From: Amaurobius ferox
Lineage: Eukaryota > Arthropoda > Arachnida > Araneae > Amaurobiidae
Direction of reading: 5' to 3'
Length of the DNA: 64,000 nt
NCBI GenBank assembly: GCA_951213105.1
Contig: OX578142.1
Span: 116,320,565 to 116,384,564, forward strand
Each line of letters opens with the position of its first letter. The first letter of the stretch is position 1. Both the position numbers and the translations under genes were made by a program. Below are positions 35,099 to 46,321 of the stretch, piece after piece. The notes beneath the pieces were generated by a model. The model saw only the letters and a program-made list of their open reading frames with translations. It did not search any database and was not told the DNA's origin.

Positions 35099-35484
35099 GG
35101 TGTTGTTGAGATCCAGACCGTCCGACCTACCAGAAAGGTGTAAGGTAACCGTTTGGACGGCAGGGAAGTGCCACCCAATTTAGACCAGAACCCAGTGGGG
35201 GAGGCATCCACAAGGACCATATTCTCCTTCCTCTACCACTAACCTCTCGGAAGGATTTACGGACCCAAATGTTTAACGTGATCGTACTCCGCATGAACAC
35301 AGCGGCAGTTGTGGTAGTGTGAAGATCCAGCATGCAAACCACCGAGCTGCCGCGTCCGAAATGTGCCAACAGCACGCGGTGTTCCCAGGAGGTCACCCAC
35401 CCAAGTACTAACCGCGCCCGATGCTGCTTGACTTCGGTGATCTAACGAGAACCGGTGTTTTCAGCACGGTAGGGCCGTTGGCTC
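35099..35484 (-). mobile_element. Composite SINE with a 5S rRNA head
   Basis: Read on the minus strand, a complete 5S rRNA sequence (35365-35482) is followed by a shortened tRNA-like region (GGCAGCTCGGTGGTTTGC at about 35354-35337, with no clear B box). The conserved SINE body (ATGCGGAGTACGATCACGTT), the stem-loop tail and a CAACAAC end follow. It is flanked by GACGTGCATGGT (35087-35098) and GATGTGCATGGT (35485-35496), an 11-of-12 target duplication, and sits inside the hAT transposase start. Confidence 0.85.
35365..35482 (-). rRNA. 5S rRNA sequence (SINE head or gene copy)
   Basis: The minus strand starts GCCAACGGCCCTACCGTGCT and ends GTGCTGTTGGC, 118 nt in all. The internal pol III promoter is well kept: an AGTCAAGCAGCATCGGGCG block and then GGTTAGTACTTGGGTGGGTG. 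The GCCAAC start can pair with the GTTGGC end to form helix I. No T-run terminator follows; the sequence runs straight into the SINE body. It is therefore probably a SINE head and not an array gene, although the RNA could still fold. Confidence 0.9.
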
Positions 35485-35496
35485 GATGTGCATGGT

Positions 35497-35544
35497 GTTG
35501 AAGACACAGACCGTCTGACCCATCCTGAGGACATGAGCAACTAC
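35497..35544 (-). mobile_element. 48-bp SINE tail-only insertion
   Basis: The insertion is bracketed by exact GATGTGCATGGT repeats (35485-35496 and 35545-35556). On the minus strand it reads GTAGTTGCTCATGTCCTCAG and continues to GGGTCAGACGGTCTGTGTCT. This is the third tail variant, also seen at 46362-46425. Confidence 0.82.
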
Positions 35545-35856
35545 GATGTGCATGGTATGTAGTATTCGATCAAAAATGTTTTACAGTGATATCTATTGAG
35601 GATAATAGAAAAGTTAAGTTGGAATGCTAATTATGCAAACCAAAATGTGCAGTTTTAAAGGAGACTTTCGAAGACACAATACATTTTAAAGAGTTTCTAA
35701 AGGTAAGATTTTAGTTTTAAACAATAGTACCTTGACTTAACAAGTATTTTTGTTATTCTCTTGGCATTCGTTTAATCGAGGTTGCGCTATATTATGCAAT
35801 ATGTTTTATTGGGGCAAAAAAAAAAAGCCACTCTATTGCTTTTCGGAAGAATGTTT

Positions 35857-36680
35857 CCTTGAAACATCTATATCTTTAGATCTGCTATAGATAGAGCTCA
35901 GATAACTAATTTGGAGTTAGCATTATATTCTGGAGGGGGTACAGGTTCATTAAGGATTTCCCCTTCCGGTTCTAAAATTTTACTTTTACTTGAAATGTAT
36001 ATATTTCAAAATTGACTATAGATAGAACTTAGATGATAATTGACATGGATTCTGTGCATCGAATTCTGGAGGAGGCAGGGTGTTCACTAAGAATTTTCAT
36101 TTCTGGTTTTTCCCGTCTGGTTCCAAAATTTGACTTAAAATATATATTTCTCAGAATTTCTCATGGGTAGAGATAATGACTGATATGAATTCAGCATTAA
36201 ATTAGGGAGTTAAGAAATTCATAGAAGATTTTCACTTTTGGTTCTGTTGATGTCATTTTGGATTTAAAAATTCACATTTTATTGAAATATCTAATTCTTG
36301 AAATCTGTTATAAAACATAGCTTAGATAATGACTGATGATATGGATTCAGCATCCAATTCAGGAATGTGTAAGAGGTTCACTAAGGATTTCCACTTCCGG
36401 TTCAAGAAATTATCTTGAAACTATTTCTCAAGATAGATAGAGCTGTGATGATGACTGAGATGAATTCAACATTAAATTCAGGAGGAGATTGAAGGTTCAC
36501 TAAAGATTTTCACTTCTGTGATTTTGTATTTTCACTTACGGTTGATAAAATTTCCTGGAAACATCTATTTCTAAGGATTAGCTATACATACAGCTTAGAT
36601 GATGACTGATATGGATTCAAAATCGAAATCTAGAGGACTTAGGAGGTTCACTGTGGATTTCCATTTCTAAAATATGTATG
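35857..36680. repeat. ~140-bp degenerate minisatellite, six units
   Basis: Each unit contains a TGAAACATCTAT-like start, ATAGATAGAGCTTAGATGAT, a GATTCAGCATCNAATTC-like part, AGGAGG and GGTTCACTAAGGATTTCCAC. The last motif recurs at about 35945, 36082, 36218, 36371, 36492 and 36644. The units are quite diverged. The array lies within the hAT element. Confidence 0.85.
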
Positions 36681-36764
36681 CAAAAGAAAATTAAAAATGC
36701 TTAATGGTTCCGTTAAAAATGAAGTGTACAAACCATTTGCCACCAAAGAAGGTTTATTCATAAA

Positions 36765-37970
36765 TTTCTTGTTTTTAACACTTTACAACACAGTTGAAAA
36801 TTATTTATGACTTTGTACATTCTGTCTGTCTGTTCGCACGATAACTGCCATAATAATGACTTCATCAAAATGAAATTTTAGTATGTTGTTGGGACGGTTT
36901 GTGGGACATATGGGAATGTAAATGAATAATATCATCCAATTAGTTTTGGATTGAACCCGGGTTGAAAAAATGAAATACATTGAACCGTATGGGACTTAAT
37001 TCTTCAAACATTTTTTAAGCGAATTTAAAATTCACAAATTGCTTCGAAAGTTTTAGGAAATATTCAAATTATCCCATAAAATATATAAAAAAAATTTCAG
37101 CAAAATATCTTCAGCAATGTTTTAAATAAAAATTTAAGTAATAATTGCACCCATATAATATGAAGAGATCATGTGACACACTTCAAAATAAAATTGGGCA
37201 TCCAAGTAAAAATCATATGATATTTAAAGTTCTTTTAAATTCGTATTTTGTGTTGCATCCATCCTAAAACCACTTTATTTTTACATAGATTCTGTGTATC
37301 TACATTCTGCGCCTAAGCAATTACAATATTTTTGAGTTTAAATGATCATCAAACTTTGATTATTTCTACAACGAAGCCTAATTTTAACACATGTAGAATG
37401 TAAACACATCAAGCTCTAAGATGAGTTGTATACGAATTGCTGAATTTTTTTTAAAGTAAAATTATTTAGCTCTGGAGTCTGGAATATAAGTGATATGAAT
37501 GAAAAATTCATTGACTTTACATAGAGAAGTAGACGATTTTATAGCATTGCCTTTTTCGATGAAGTTTTAAGCATGGAGATAGAAAGTACTTTTACCTCCA
37601 TGGTTTTAAGTTTTTAAGTAAAATAAATTATTGTAGTATTGTGATAATTTTAAAAATATCATCCTTGAATGAAAGAAATGGAATAAAAATGTATGAATGA
37701 AATATTCACTGCTTTTACATAGAGAGCCAGGCAGTTTATATTTCGATGACGTCATTTGAATAAAATTCATTTTTTTTTTTCGATGAAGTTTTAAAATATA
37801 TATAATATTTTTATTTTCGATGTGTTTTCAAATATAATAAATTATTGTAGTTCTGTGATAATTTTTAAAATATCACCGCTGAATGTATTGCATTTTAGAG
37901 ATGCTTAAATAAAATTGCACTGCAGTTGGAAAGTGTTTCGTAATCAATGCTTTATGCATGATTGACCTTC
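36765..37970 (+). mobile_element. Unclassified 1.2-kb repeat, copy 2
   Basis: This is an inverted partner of 11870-13105. It begins near a TTTAACACTTTACAACACAG stretch and a CTGTCTGTCTGT tract, includes GGATTGAACCCGGGTTGAAA, CATATGGGAATGTAAATGAA and TTTCGATGACGTCATTTGAA, and ends near TTTATGCATGATTGACC. It has no coding and no clear terminal repeats. The element type is unknown. Confidence 0.72.
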
Positions 37971-38784
37971 CTTATTTATTATATCGGTCAGTTATATAAA
38001 ATGTGGTTCCCATTGATTCATTTATTTTCATTTTATTACAATGGAGATCTAAAATTTCAAAGAGTTTAGTCTTTTAAAGTCATACTCTTTCAATACATTC
38101 TAACCCTTTTAAAATTCCAACGTAAATATTTAACAAATATAAGGTATATTTCCAATAAAATATATAAACAAATATTGTATTGAAAATTCATTCCAGCCCA
38201 ATACACAGGAATGTTTAATTTTTTAAAATGTATTTTGTATTTTGAAAATACATGTATTTTGTATTTTAAATTTGAAAAGTATTTTATGTCATAATTTATA
38301 TATTATTTTATTATTTTGTATTTTATGTCCCAAAACCCATGTATTTTGTATCAAAAATACATTTTAAATGTATTTTGCCCAACTCTGTATGCAATAGCCT
38401 TGAGCTGAAAATCTTACATTTTTGGTATTGGGCAGAACATATATGATTTTAATAATAGCATAAAACTATATTCATGCCCAAATTTTTCTAAATATTAACT
38501 TTAGAATATTCATGTTCAAAAGTTATTCCTTTAATTTACAATACTTTCAAATATATTATCAACAGGAAATATATGTGTGTGCAAGAAGCTGCCTTTGGAA
38601 AAAATCTATTATTGCATAATATAAGATTTGTACAAATGGATACAACAGTGTCGATAGGAAATCAGAAAGAAAATGAAACACTAATAATTTTGAAAACTGA
38701 ATAAGGCACATGACAATCAACTTTCTATGATGGTCTCATTAAATTGCTTTAAAAGTAAAATATTTTGTGTAAAAGGAAGTATAT

Positions 38785-39535
38785 ACAGGGTGTCCCATAC
38801 AAAAACATTTCCAATGAGTAAAATGTGCCCTATACACTAATAAAGTGATGTACAAAGTTGCAGCATTTTATCATAAAAAGTTCCAGAGATATTAAAAGAC
38901 AAAAATGCTGACTTAAACCACTTTTGATGCATCGTCATGAGTTCTCTGAGAGAAAAATTCATGTCGGCATATCGTGTTTCAGGGGTCATACACAAATTAT
39001 GAAAGAAAACAATGATTACATAAATAAATAATAATTTTGCTATTTATTGGTACAAAAGTATCTACACTGTGTAGAAATAATAACTTTACACAAAGATTAC
39101 AAAGCTTGTTCAAAATGTTTTCCATCCATGCCAAAGATCCATTAAAGATAAGAGGCAGAAATTATTTTCTTATGATGCATTTCTGTATTGCATCATTTGC
39201 ACTCTTGCTGCAAACATTTATATTTCAATTTGTGATTAATCCCTCACCAACTTCGTTTAAACATATCTCTGGGACTTTTTACAGTAAAATGCTAAAATTT
39301 TGTACATTACCTTATTAGTTAGTGTATGGGGCACATGCTACTCATTGAAAATGTTTTTGTACGATGGCCGTATAAAAATTTAAATTTTGTATTTCTTCAA
39401 ATTTAATCCCCTGAAAATTTTTATCGATTTCTTAAAATTCTGTACCTTTTTTTACGCAACTTTATAATTTATTATATATGTCTAAGATCAATATTTAAGG
39501 AATAAAGTCGAGGTCAATATTTTTGGGACACCCTG
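38785..39535. mobile_element. Palindromic ACAGGGTGTCCC element
   Basis: The ends are ACAGGGTGTCCC at 38785 and GGGACACCCTGT ending at 39535, next to TATAT-rich flanks. Inside is a long imperfect palindrome. ACAAAAACATTTCCAATGAG with AAAATGTGCCCTATACACTA (38800-38845) pairs with 39305-39365, and GTTCCAGAGATAT with GCAGCATTTTAT pairs with about 39255-39300. The arms total more than 100 bp. The open frame at 39037-39318 spans the loop and is not a gene. Confidence 0.88.
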
Positions 39536-39938
39536 TATATACTTTTCATGTTTCTTTCATTTTAATCACTTAATCATAAATTTAACATCATTTTTACTTT
39601 TCGCTAAATCCGTAGTGCAAAAAATAATTTTGATAGGATTGCAATTACAGTTTTTAGTGTTGATGAATTTACAATTTTAGGATACCAGATCTTGAAACAA
39701 ATCTATTCTAAAATGAGCAGTTGTGGCGTAGTGCACTCCTGCAACAGAATTTTATTTTAATTCAGTTATAAGCAAACTTACTGTTAAAATGTTATTTGGT
39801 TTTCAAAAATTTGCTGTGAGTTCTGGTGTAGTATTTATCAGAGGTTTGCCACTTAAATACTGAGCAATACGGGGTACATTTTCTAGTACAAATATATATA
39901 CAGCTGAATATGCATAATGCATAAATTTAAATAATTAC

Positions 39939-40881
39939 ACTATATACTCGAGTATAAGTCGAAAAATTTCTGACAAAAAAACACTTCAAAGCGTGGTGGT
40001 GGAGAAGGAGGGGGGGGGGGGGGTCGATTTATACGCAGAATCTAAGAAAAATTGTAAGTCTAAAAGTTATTTTTTCCTGCGAGGCCATCCATTCTAAAAC
40101 GATGTGGTAGTAATTACACAATCGCGTACTCTAAATTTCTCTGCACTTCAAAATTGTCTTGTGAGTCACTGCCCTCCCAATGCTCCCGACTACCAGTATA
40201 TCACGTCATCAAAAAATATGCATACATTTTCATTCGATGTTTATAACTCGCTTCTCGGATTATGGCTGATTGTTTTCGACAAAAAATGGCTCTTTTCAAA
40301 AATAATTCTGTAACACGGATTGTTTAAAACTATAATGCAGGATTTTAAGTTGAAAGTGTTTTTTGTTTTGTTTATTCAAGAGAGTATCTAATAACAACTG
40401 TGTTGGGGGGAAACCATTGTGCGATTCGGTGTTAACAAAAAAAAATCGGCTCAAATAACGAGCAGAAGCCAGATATTGTTTTGATTGCAAGGTGGGTCAA
40501 GGATGCTTGAGATACAGGAATGCACGGTCTCCCATCCGTTTTGAGAATGCTGCATGCCAGAACTAAAAGAATGCCTGGAGCTTGTCACACGAGAACAAGC
40601 ATCCCCAAAACGGATGGGAGACAACGCTCATATGTCATAGGCCTGCTTGTTTGGAATTGGACTAAGGTTCCGATGAAGTTTTTATTATGGAAATTAAATT
40701 TTATTATGGAAATGAAATTTTATTATTACATATACATTTTGTTTTTCGTTTTCAAGTGTTTATGGATTCATAGGGAAAAAAAAATTCCTTTTTGGGATCG
40801 ACTTATACATGAGTCTTAGATTTTTTCCGATTTTTTTCTCTGGAAGTAGGGGGTTCGACTGATACGCGAGTATATACGGTG
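39939..40881 (+). mobile_element. Pogo-like TATAAGTCGA element, full copy
   Basis: The ends are CACTATATACTCGAGTATAA at 39937 and, inverted, CACCGTATATACTCGCGTAT ending at about 40882. Subterminal repeats of (A)TAAGTCGA occur on both sides. The interior holds an open frame with VVVITQSRTLNFSALQNC, shared with 24745-25332, and an inverted repeat at 40528-40620. Ends of this style are used by pogo/Tigger-type elements (recalled, not checked). No transposase is seen, so it is non-autonomous. Confidence 0.7.
40528..40621. repeat. Stem-loop with a 24-bp stem
   Basis: TCTCCCATCCGTTTTGAGAA with TGCTG near 40530 is matched in inverse near 40600-40620 (CCCCAAAACGGATGGGAGAC). Mismatches are few and the loop is about 45 nt. 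It lies inside the pogo-like element. Confidence 0.85.
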
Positions 40882-40882
40882 A

Positions 40883-42212
40883 TTTCAATAAATCTAAATT
40901 ACAAAATAAAGGCTGTCACTCATTGGTCAACTCTAAACTTTTGGCGATAGTGATTAAAGAGATTTTGTAATTAATTTCATAGGTATTTTCTTTAGCAAAT
41001 ATTGTAAGAGGCAAATATATCCACTATGAGTGCCCAAAATCCAAATCATTAAATTACAAGTGGTAATAATCTTGTAGCATACAAACAACAAAAAAGCAAA
41101 TATATAACTAAATGTAAACAAAACAAAATCTAAAAATCACAAAAATAAACAGTATGGTTTATTAGTATTTACAGAGGTTCAATGAGTTTAAAAGTCTCAG
41201 AAATAATTCAAAATTAAGTTTTTTTTCAACTTATGTGCAGCTACAAGTAAAACATGGCCATTTAAGATTCAAACTCCAATTACCAACCAATTAGTGGCAA
41301 ATTACATTAACAACAAAATTGTGATTTTTCAAAAATGAAAAAAAAATGTTTTGATTGCATTTTATCTTTTTTATTCTTCATAAATTAAACTTAATATATT
41401 CAAACAAAAATAGTTTCATATTATATGGTTATATTAAGTGATATTTACCAACATTATTTATTATTGTATTGTTTAATAATTCTGTATTAATTAATTAATA
41501 TTAAGATAGTGTACATTGGTGCAGATCATGTTTTTTGATATTAAATTTAATTTAGCTTAAGGCTTTTTTGTTATGATTTGCATTCATATTTATATAATAT
41601 AAAGCTAATATTATCTCAAAACATACAATTCTGTAGCTAACATTGTTTGACAGTAAATCCTTGAACTTTTAAAGCGATATATTCCATAAATCCAAAACTT
41701 TGCTTTTTAATATATTTAGCAAGGGGGTAGGTATAGAATCAATTTATGTATAAAAATATATAAAGTATGATATTTCACAAAAACTGAAATTTTTCTAAGA
41801 TAGCATTGTAGATAGTATATGAAAGTACAATAAAAGCTAACTCAATTCATATCTTGAGGCAAATGAAACATAACTTGAATGAAATTGTTCAAATGTAAGA
41901 TATTAAACATTGACAAAATGTTCACTTTTTGGTGGAATAAAAGGCATGTATATCCTTAATTTTGTTTATATCGGACATGTATATCCTGTAATTTTATATA
42001 TACATAAAATTTGGCAGGAGAGCAACTGCTTAACTTCTTTTGGGGGTACTGCCTAATATCTTACTTTTAATTTAATCTTGAATCACTTGCAAATCATTCT
42101 TATTTCTCTGAAATCAATTCTAATAACTTATGACCAATTTACACAAATGAATTTATTACAAAACTACAGTAAGAATATATCAAAATGGGAGTAATGTAGT
42201 CAAATAACTAAC
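40883..42212. other. WASHC4 intron, AT-rich, nothing recognised
   Basis: No coding or repeat match is seen. Confidence 0.5.
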
Positions 42213-42302
42213 CTTTATTAATCTTGATTTAATGTGCTCATCATACAAAAACTGTGAAAAAATGTGAAACTTTTTCCGTAAAAATTGATACACAAAATTT
42301 AC
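42213..42302 (-). CDS. WASHC4: WASHC4 exon 7 of window
   Basis: The exon has 90 nt (30 codons) and is phase 0 at both ends. It begins [15 protein letters not shown] and ends [11 protein letters not shown], matching the family closely. The donor is GTTAGT and the acceptor GACAG. The following intron is 8.4 kb and holds a hAT composite, a palindromic element and a pogo-like element. Confidence 0.96.
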
Positions 42303-42390
42303 CTGTCATGAAAAACATATTGAATTAATAAACATCATTACTTGTATTTATCAGAAAAATATATAACTATTATAAAAATAAATTACTTAC

Positions 42391-42495
42391 AGTGGTGTTC
42401 ATCACTCCTATTCCATGTGTCCTGATTGAGTTTGCAATATGACGTATGTTTATGGTATTCAAATGCTTGTTATTGCTTGAACGTTCAACAAATAT
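42391..42495 (-). CDS. WASHC4: WASHC4 exon 6 of window
   Basis: The exon has 105 nt (35 codons) and is phase 0 at both ends. It contains [18 protein letters not shown], which is essentially invariant in WASHC4. An intron of only 88 bp separates it from exon 7, in contrast with the kilobase introns on either side of the pair. Confidence 0.97.
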
Positions 42496-43599
42496 CTGAA
42501 AATTCCATAATAAATAATTAGTATGCCTATATAATACATAAATATTCACTAAATAAAATATGTATGAAAAATTTCATACAGCTAAAATTCATACCTCAAC
42601 TTTAATGTATCAATTATATAAATCATAAATAACCAGTAAAATGATAAAAAAATGTTGTACTAAAACATAATCTGAATACTCTTACAAACTAAATTTTTGA
42701 CATTTTTTTATATATATGATATAAAAAGTATTTCAACATTCTGAAATGCCCTTATTATATAATTTGCCAGTAAAACATTAAAAATTAAAAAAAATGTTCA
42801 TACATTATAATTTAACAAAAATATTCAATACTTTGTGCACATATGTGACTGTGCCACACTTGCATAAAACTCCTTTGAACTGCTATGTGGGCACATCAGC
42901 CACTATGCCCTAATATGGCCATTATTATATCCTAAATATGCTGTTGACCCTCTGCACAGGTGTAATACACCCTAAATAAGCATACATTTTCAGCAATTTC
43001 ATTACTAATTCATTTTATATTCATTCTTTTACAGTATTAAAATTAAGTATATTTTAGCCACATTTTAAAATTGTTTTGTCTTGTTATACTAAATTCTTCC
43101 AATTTTACAGTCATATCATACAGTTTATTGGTCATTGCAGGCTATATACAACTAAACTCTTTAACAAAATATGTAATAACAAAACAACAAATATTTTTAT
43201 TAGAAACAGGTAGATTGGCCGAAATAGACTTGCCTGATGTCACAAATAGTCCATTTTTTTCCACATTTTAAATTGTAATTTCTTTTTAATATGCTTGAAT
43301 TTTAGCCACATGTGATTGATCAAGCAACATATTAGCTGATTTTTTTTCGTTTCACGGTGTGTTTTAAATTGTATGCACATATGTACAAAGTTCAAATAAG
43401 TCGATGCAGGTCAAGCATGAAGCAGATCTGAATAATTTAATTTGATTTTTTTCTTTTTAGAGAATGAAATAAAAAATAGTTATATTTAAAAATTAGAAGT
43501 AAAAAATAACAATGTACATGTATACCTTTCAGTTTCCTTTCATACACTTTTAAACTTGTTTAAATATAGTTAAACTTATTTCTTGATATAAACACTAAT
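42496..43599. other. WASHC4 intron, nothing recognised
   Basis: AT-rich sequence. A slightly GC-richer part at 42840-42980 (GTGCACATATGTGAC, then GTGTAATACACCCTAA) loosely resembles 50810-50900 but is unclassified. Confidence 0.45.
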
Positions 43600-44160
43600 T
43601 ACCTTTTTAGATACTTTCATGTCAATGCTCTGGTGTTTGATGAAAGTGAACACATGTAGCTATGGTATTTGGGAAACAGAAAACACTCACGTTTTTCAGC
43701 AGATAAATCATCAAAAAGTCATCAAAAATTACAGTCTGGTGTGATTCACAGTCATATTTATCCATGAACCATTCATTAAGTAAATTGATATGAACCTGAC
43801 ATTGACAACCCAGAGACACTCAAAATGATTGCTGAATCCAAACTGTGACAGTGATAATGCTTTGAGTCAACAACTTTCATGCAAGATAGAGTGCCTCTAA
43901 TATGAGATTCTGTATATGTGTATACACAACAGTTTATGTGATAACATTTCACTGAGAACAAACAGAATGTCTAGTTTCCTACTGCATATACATACACCTT
44001 TCATTTTCCAGATCTTAATCCTTGTGATTTCTTGTTGTGGGGATACTTATTTATATGATTTCTCAAGGATATGTTGCAAATTTGACAGTCTTGAAAGGCA
44101 ATACTACACTACATGTGAGAAGCATCACAGAAGATCAATTACAGCTGGCTCTTAAACAAA
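43600..44160 (+). pseudogene. Mariner-like transposase, DDE fragment
   Basis: Shifting frames on the plus strand give KITVWCDSQSYLSMN, MQDRVPL, PDLNPCDFLLWGYL and LKGNTTLHVRSITEDQLQ. The order and spacing fit the second half of a mariner/IS630-type transposase (TVWC..., MQDGA..., PDLTPCDFFLWGYLK..., VY...). It is heavily decayed and no ends were found. Confidence 0.65.
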
Positions 44161-44716
44161 ATGCTCATCACCATCAAGTTTGACAACTTTAAAGATCACA
44201 TTGAGCAATGTTCTTATATTGCTACAGTCAGTATCTCTGTATAGCATGAGTGCTTTTTACAAATAAAATCATTATTATTTGCAACACTACAAGTACCATA
44301 GTGGTGAGTTTTAGTAATATTTTTTTATGGAAATGTTTTCTACACATCCTGAAATTTCACCATACCAAATTTGGTTACATTCTGACTGATAAATATCTCT
44401 ACAAACAGTATTAAATTTTAGTAATTTAATTACAATCACCAAATATTTGCATCCAGTAATAAGGTTACTTTAAAAAAAAAAAAAAAACTAGAAAGTCTAA
44501 ATGTGCATGAACTTCCTGATGACAGTGCATGTTTTTGGCTTTTTATCTATGTTTATTTTTATTTATGTTTTTTTAATTTGTCTGTGACTTCTTCTAGTTC
44601 ATCAGCGATATTATCCTGAACATTGTATATTAATAACTTTCTATTGTTACAATAGTTTGATATTTAAAGGTTTTTATTACATCTTCTGGTTCATTGATTA
44701 TTCTTAAAGTTTTATT

Positions 44717-44765
44717 ATATATATATATGTGTGTGTGTGTGTGTATGTGTATATATATATACACA
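44717..44765. repeat. (TA)n(TG)n(TA)n microsatellite
   Basis: A compound run of TATATA, GTGTGTGTGT and TATATA. Confidence 0.95.
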
Positions 44766-44859
44766 CTTTTGTTATTACTTATGTAAATAAAACTAGTATC
44801 AACTACTCTATCATTTGTAAACATTATTATATAAGTACCCTCAAATCACACATTCTTAA

Positions 44860-45887
44860 TAATTCTAGTTACAATTTACACAATACTAATTCTAAAATCC
44901 TATCTAACAGAATTTCAGCTAAATATAAGCAAATCCATCTCTAAAATAGTTGTTATAACATTCCATATATTGTTTTAGAACCCAACTTTCATAATTCTCC
45001 TGCGACTTTTCGAACACTTACTAGTGAGCATAATTCTTATCTTACTATTGCTGCTAAACTATTACCAAAAATTTTAAATGAAATTTCTTTATTAACTGGC
45101 ATTACAAATAGTAATATTGTAAAAAACAGTTTTGAATTAGTTAAGAAATTAAAAATTCTTACTAATATCCATAGTATTTTTATACCTATGACTTTAATAC
45201 ATAGTATTTATATACCTATGATGTTAATCATAGTATTTACACTTATGATTTTAAAAACTTGTTTAATAATATAGATATAGATGATCTTTATAAAATTATT
45301 TTAGAAATTTTTAAACAATATTACCCTAAAAGATTCATCATTCCTGATTAAAAAATTACTTAGCTTCACTCTCTATGAAAATTATATTCAACATGTTAGT
45401 TCGTTTTTTAAGCAAATAGTTTGGTATCCCACAAGGGGGATATGCCTCTTCATTATTAACTAATCTATATTTATACTTCTATGAATAAAAACTATAATCA
45501 CGGTTTGCATAATATGTTCATGTATAGATATTTAGATGATATATTATGTGTATCCCATAAAACATAATCCTATTGTATTTAATTTTCATCCTAATAATTT
45601 ATAATTAAATACTAGTAATAACGATTCCAATGTTTCAAACTTTGATTATTTTAATTTAGATATACAAAATTATAATCTGGCTATACACTTACATGATAAA
45701 AGACTAGATTTTAATACTTCAAAAATTCGACATTTCATATCTTGTTTGCATATATCAGTGTTTAGAAATATTATATTATAATAGGTTCCAAGAATAAATA
45801 ACATTTGGGATGACAATTATAAATTAGCACATTTTATAGAATTAATAAATACTGTAACTAATAATGCATATCCTCAAAAGTTTGTCA
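44860..45887 (+). mobile_element. Penelope-like retroelement, copy B
   Basis: On the plus strand, FRTLTSEHNSYLTIAAKLLP and ILNEISLLTG, then VKNSFELVKKLKIL, precede reverse transcriptase motif A (YDFKNLFNNIDIDDLYKIIL). A frame-shifted motif B (IPQGGYASSLLTNLYLYFYE) and the catalytic MYRYLDDILC follow, and a thumb-like part runs to AYPQKFVIN. It is homologous to copy A at 30420-31740 (QGG, LYLxFYE, DD and thumb all align). A duplicated TTTATACCTATGACTTTAAT segment at about 45178-45230 and several breaks disable it. A piggyBac derivative sits at its end. Confidence 0.75.
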
Positions 45888-46321
45888 TTAACCCTTTGCG
45901 GACAGTAGACGCATCTACAGGTCGACTGTGAAACTGCATTCAAGGACGACATTCACACATTCACGTCCAAGAGAAATTTACTCTAAAGGACGATTGACAC
46001 CAATGTGCGTTTTCATATAGAACATTTCCGTTTGAATTTATTTGAATAGTAGATGGCGCTAAATGTCCATTCTAACATTTACAATGTATTTTGCTAATAC
46101 TTGACCTTGGTATGGGGGTCACTATGAATCATCACTTCATCTAGAGTGGTAAAACATTGTTTTGTAATATAAACAAACAGATCATTTCTGGCAGACTCTG
46201 CTATGCTGTAACTGAGTATGAGTTCTCTTTTCGATTTTAGTTTAATTATTGCGTTGGTGAATTATTGGAATGTAAGAGAGTATTTTCTTTCAAGTTTGAG
46301 TTTTAGTGGAATGTGCAGTAG

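Larger units (their letters stand above)
34444..38387 (+). mobile_element. hAT element, 3.9 kb, filled with later insertions
   Basis: The ends are CAGAATTGGGTAGTATCGAA at 34444 and, inverted, CAGAGTTGGGCAAAATACAT ending at 38387. They are flanked by a perfect 8-bp duplication (TATGCAAT at 34436-34443 and 38388-38395), the hAT signature. Subterminal GTATTTTGTATTT motifs repeat on both sides. A transposase start is readable at 35034 (MADTVSDENVSRELMDYDVHG). After the SINE insertion comes a BED-finger-like stretch (RKVKLEC, stop, LCKPKCAVLK). The catalytic part is missing, replaced by a ~140-bp minisatellite and the 1.2-kb repeat. Confidence 0.88.

Noticed and set aside
35365..35482. Reading the 5S sequence as part of a normal 5S gene array
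   Set aside because: There is one copy only, no terminator T-run, and it is fused to a SINE body between target duplications. A SINE head is the better explanation.
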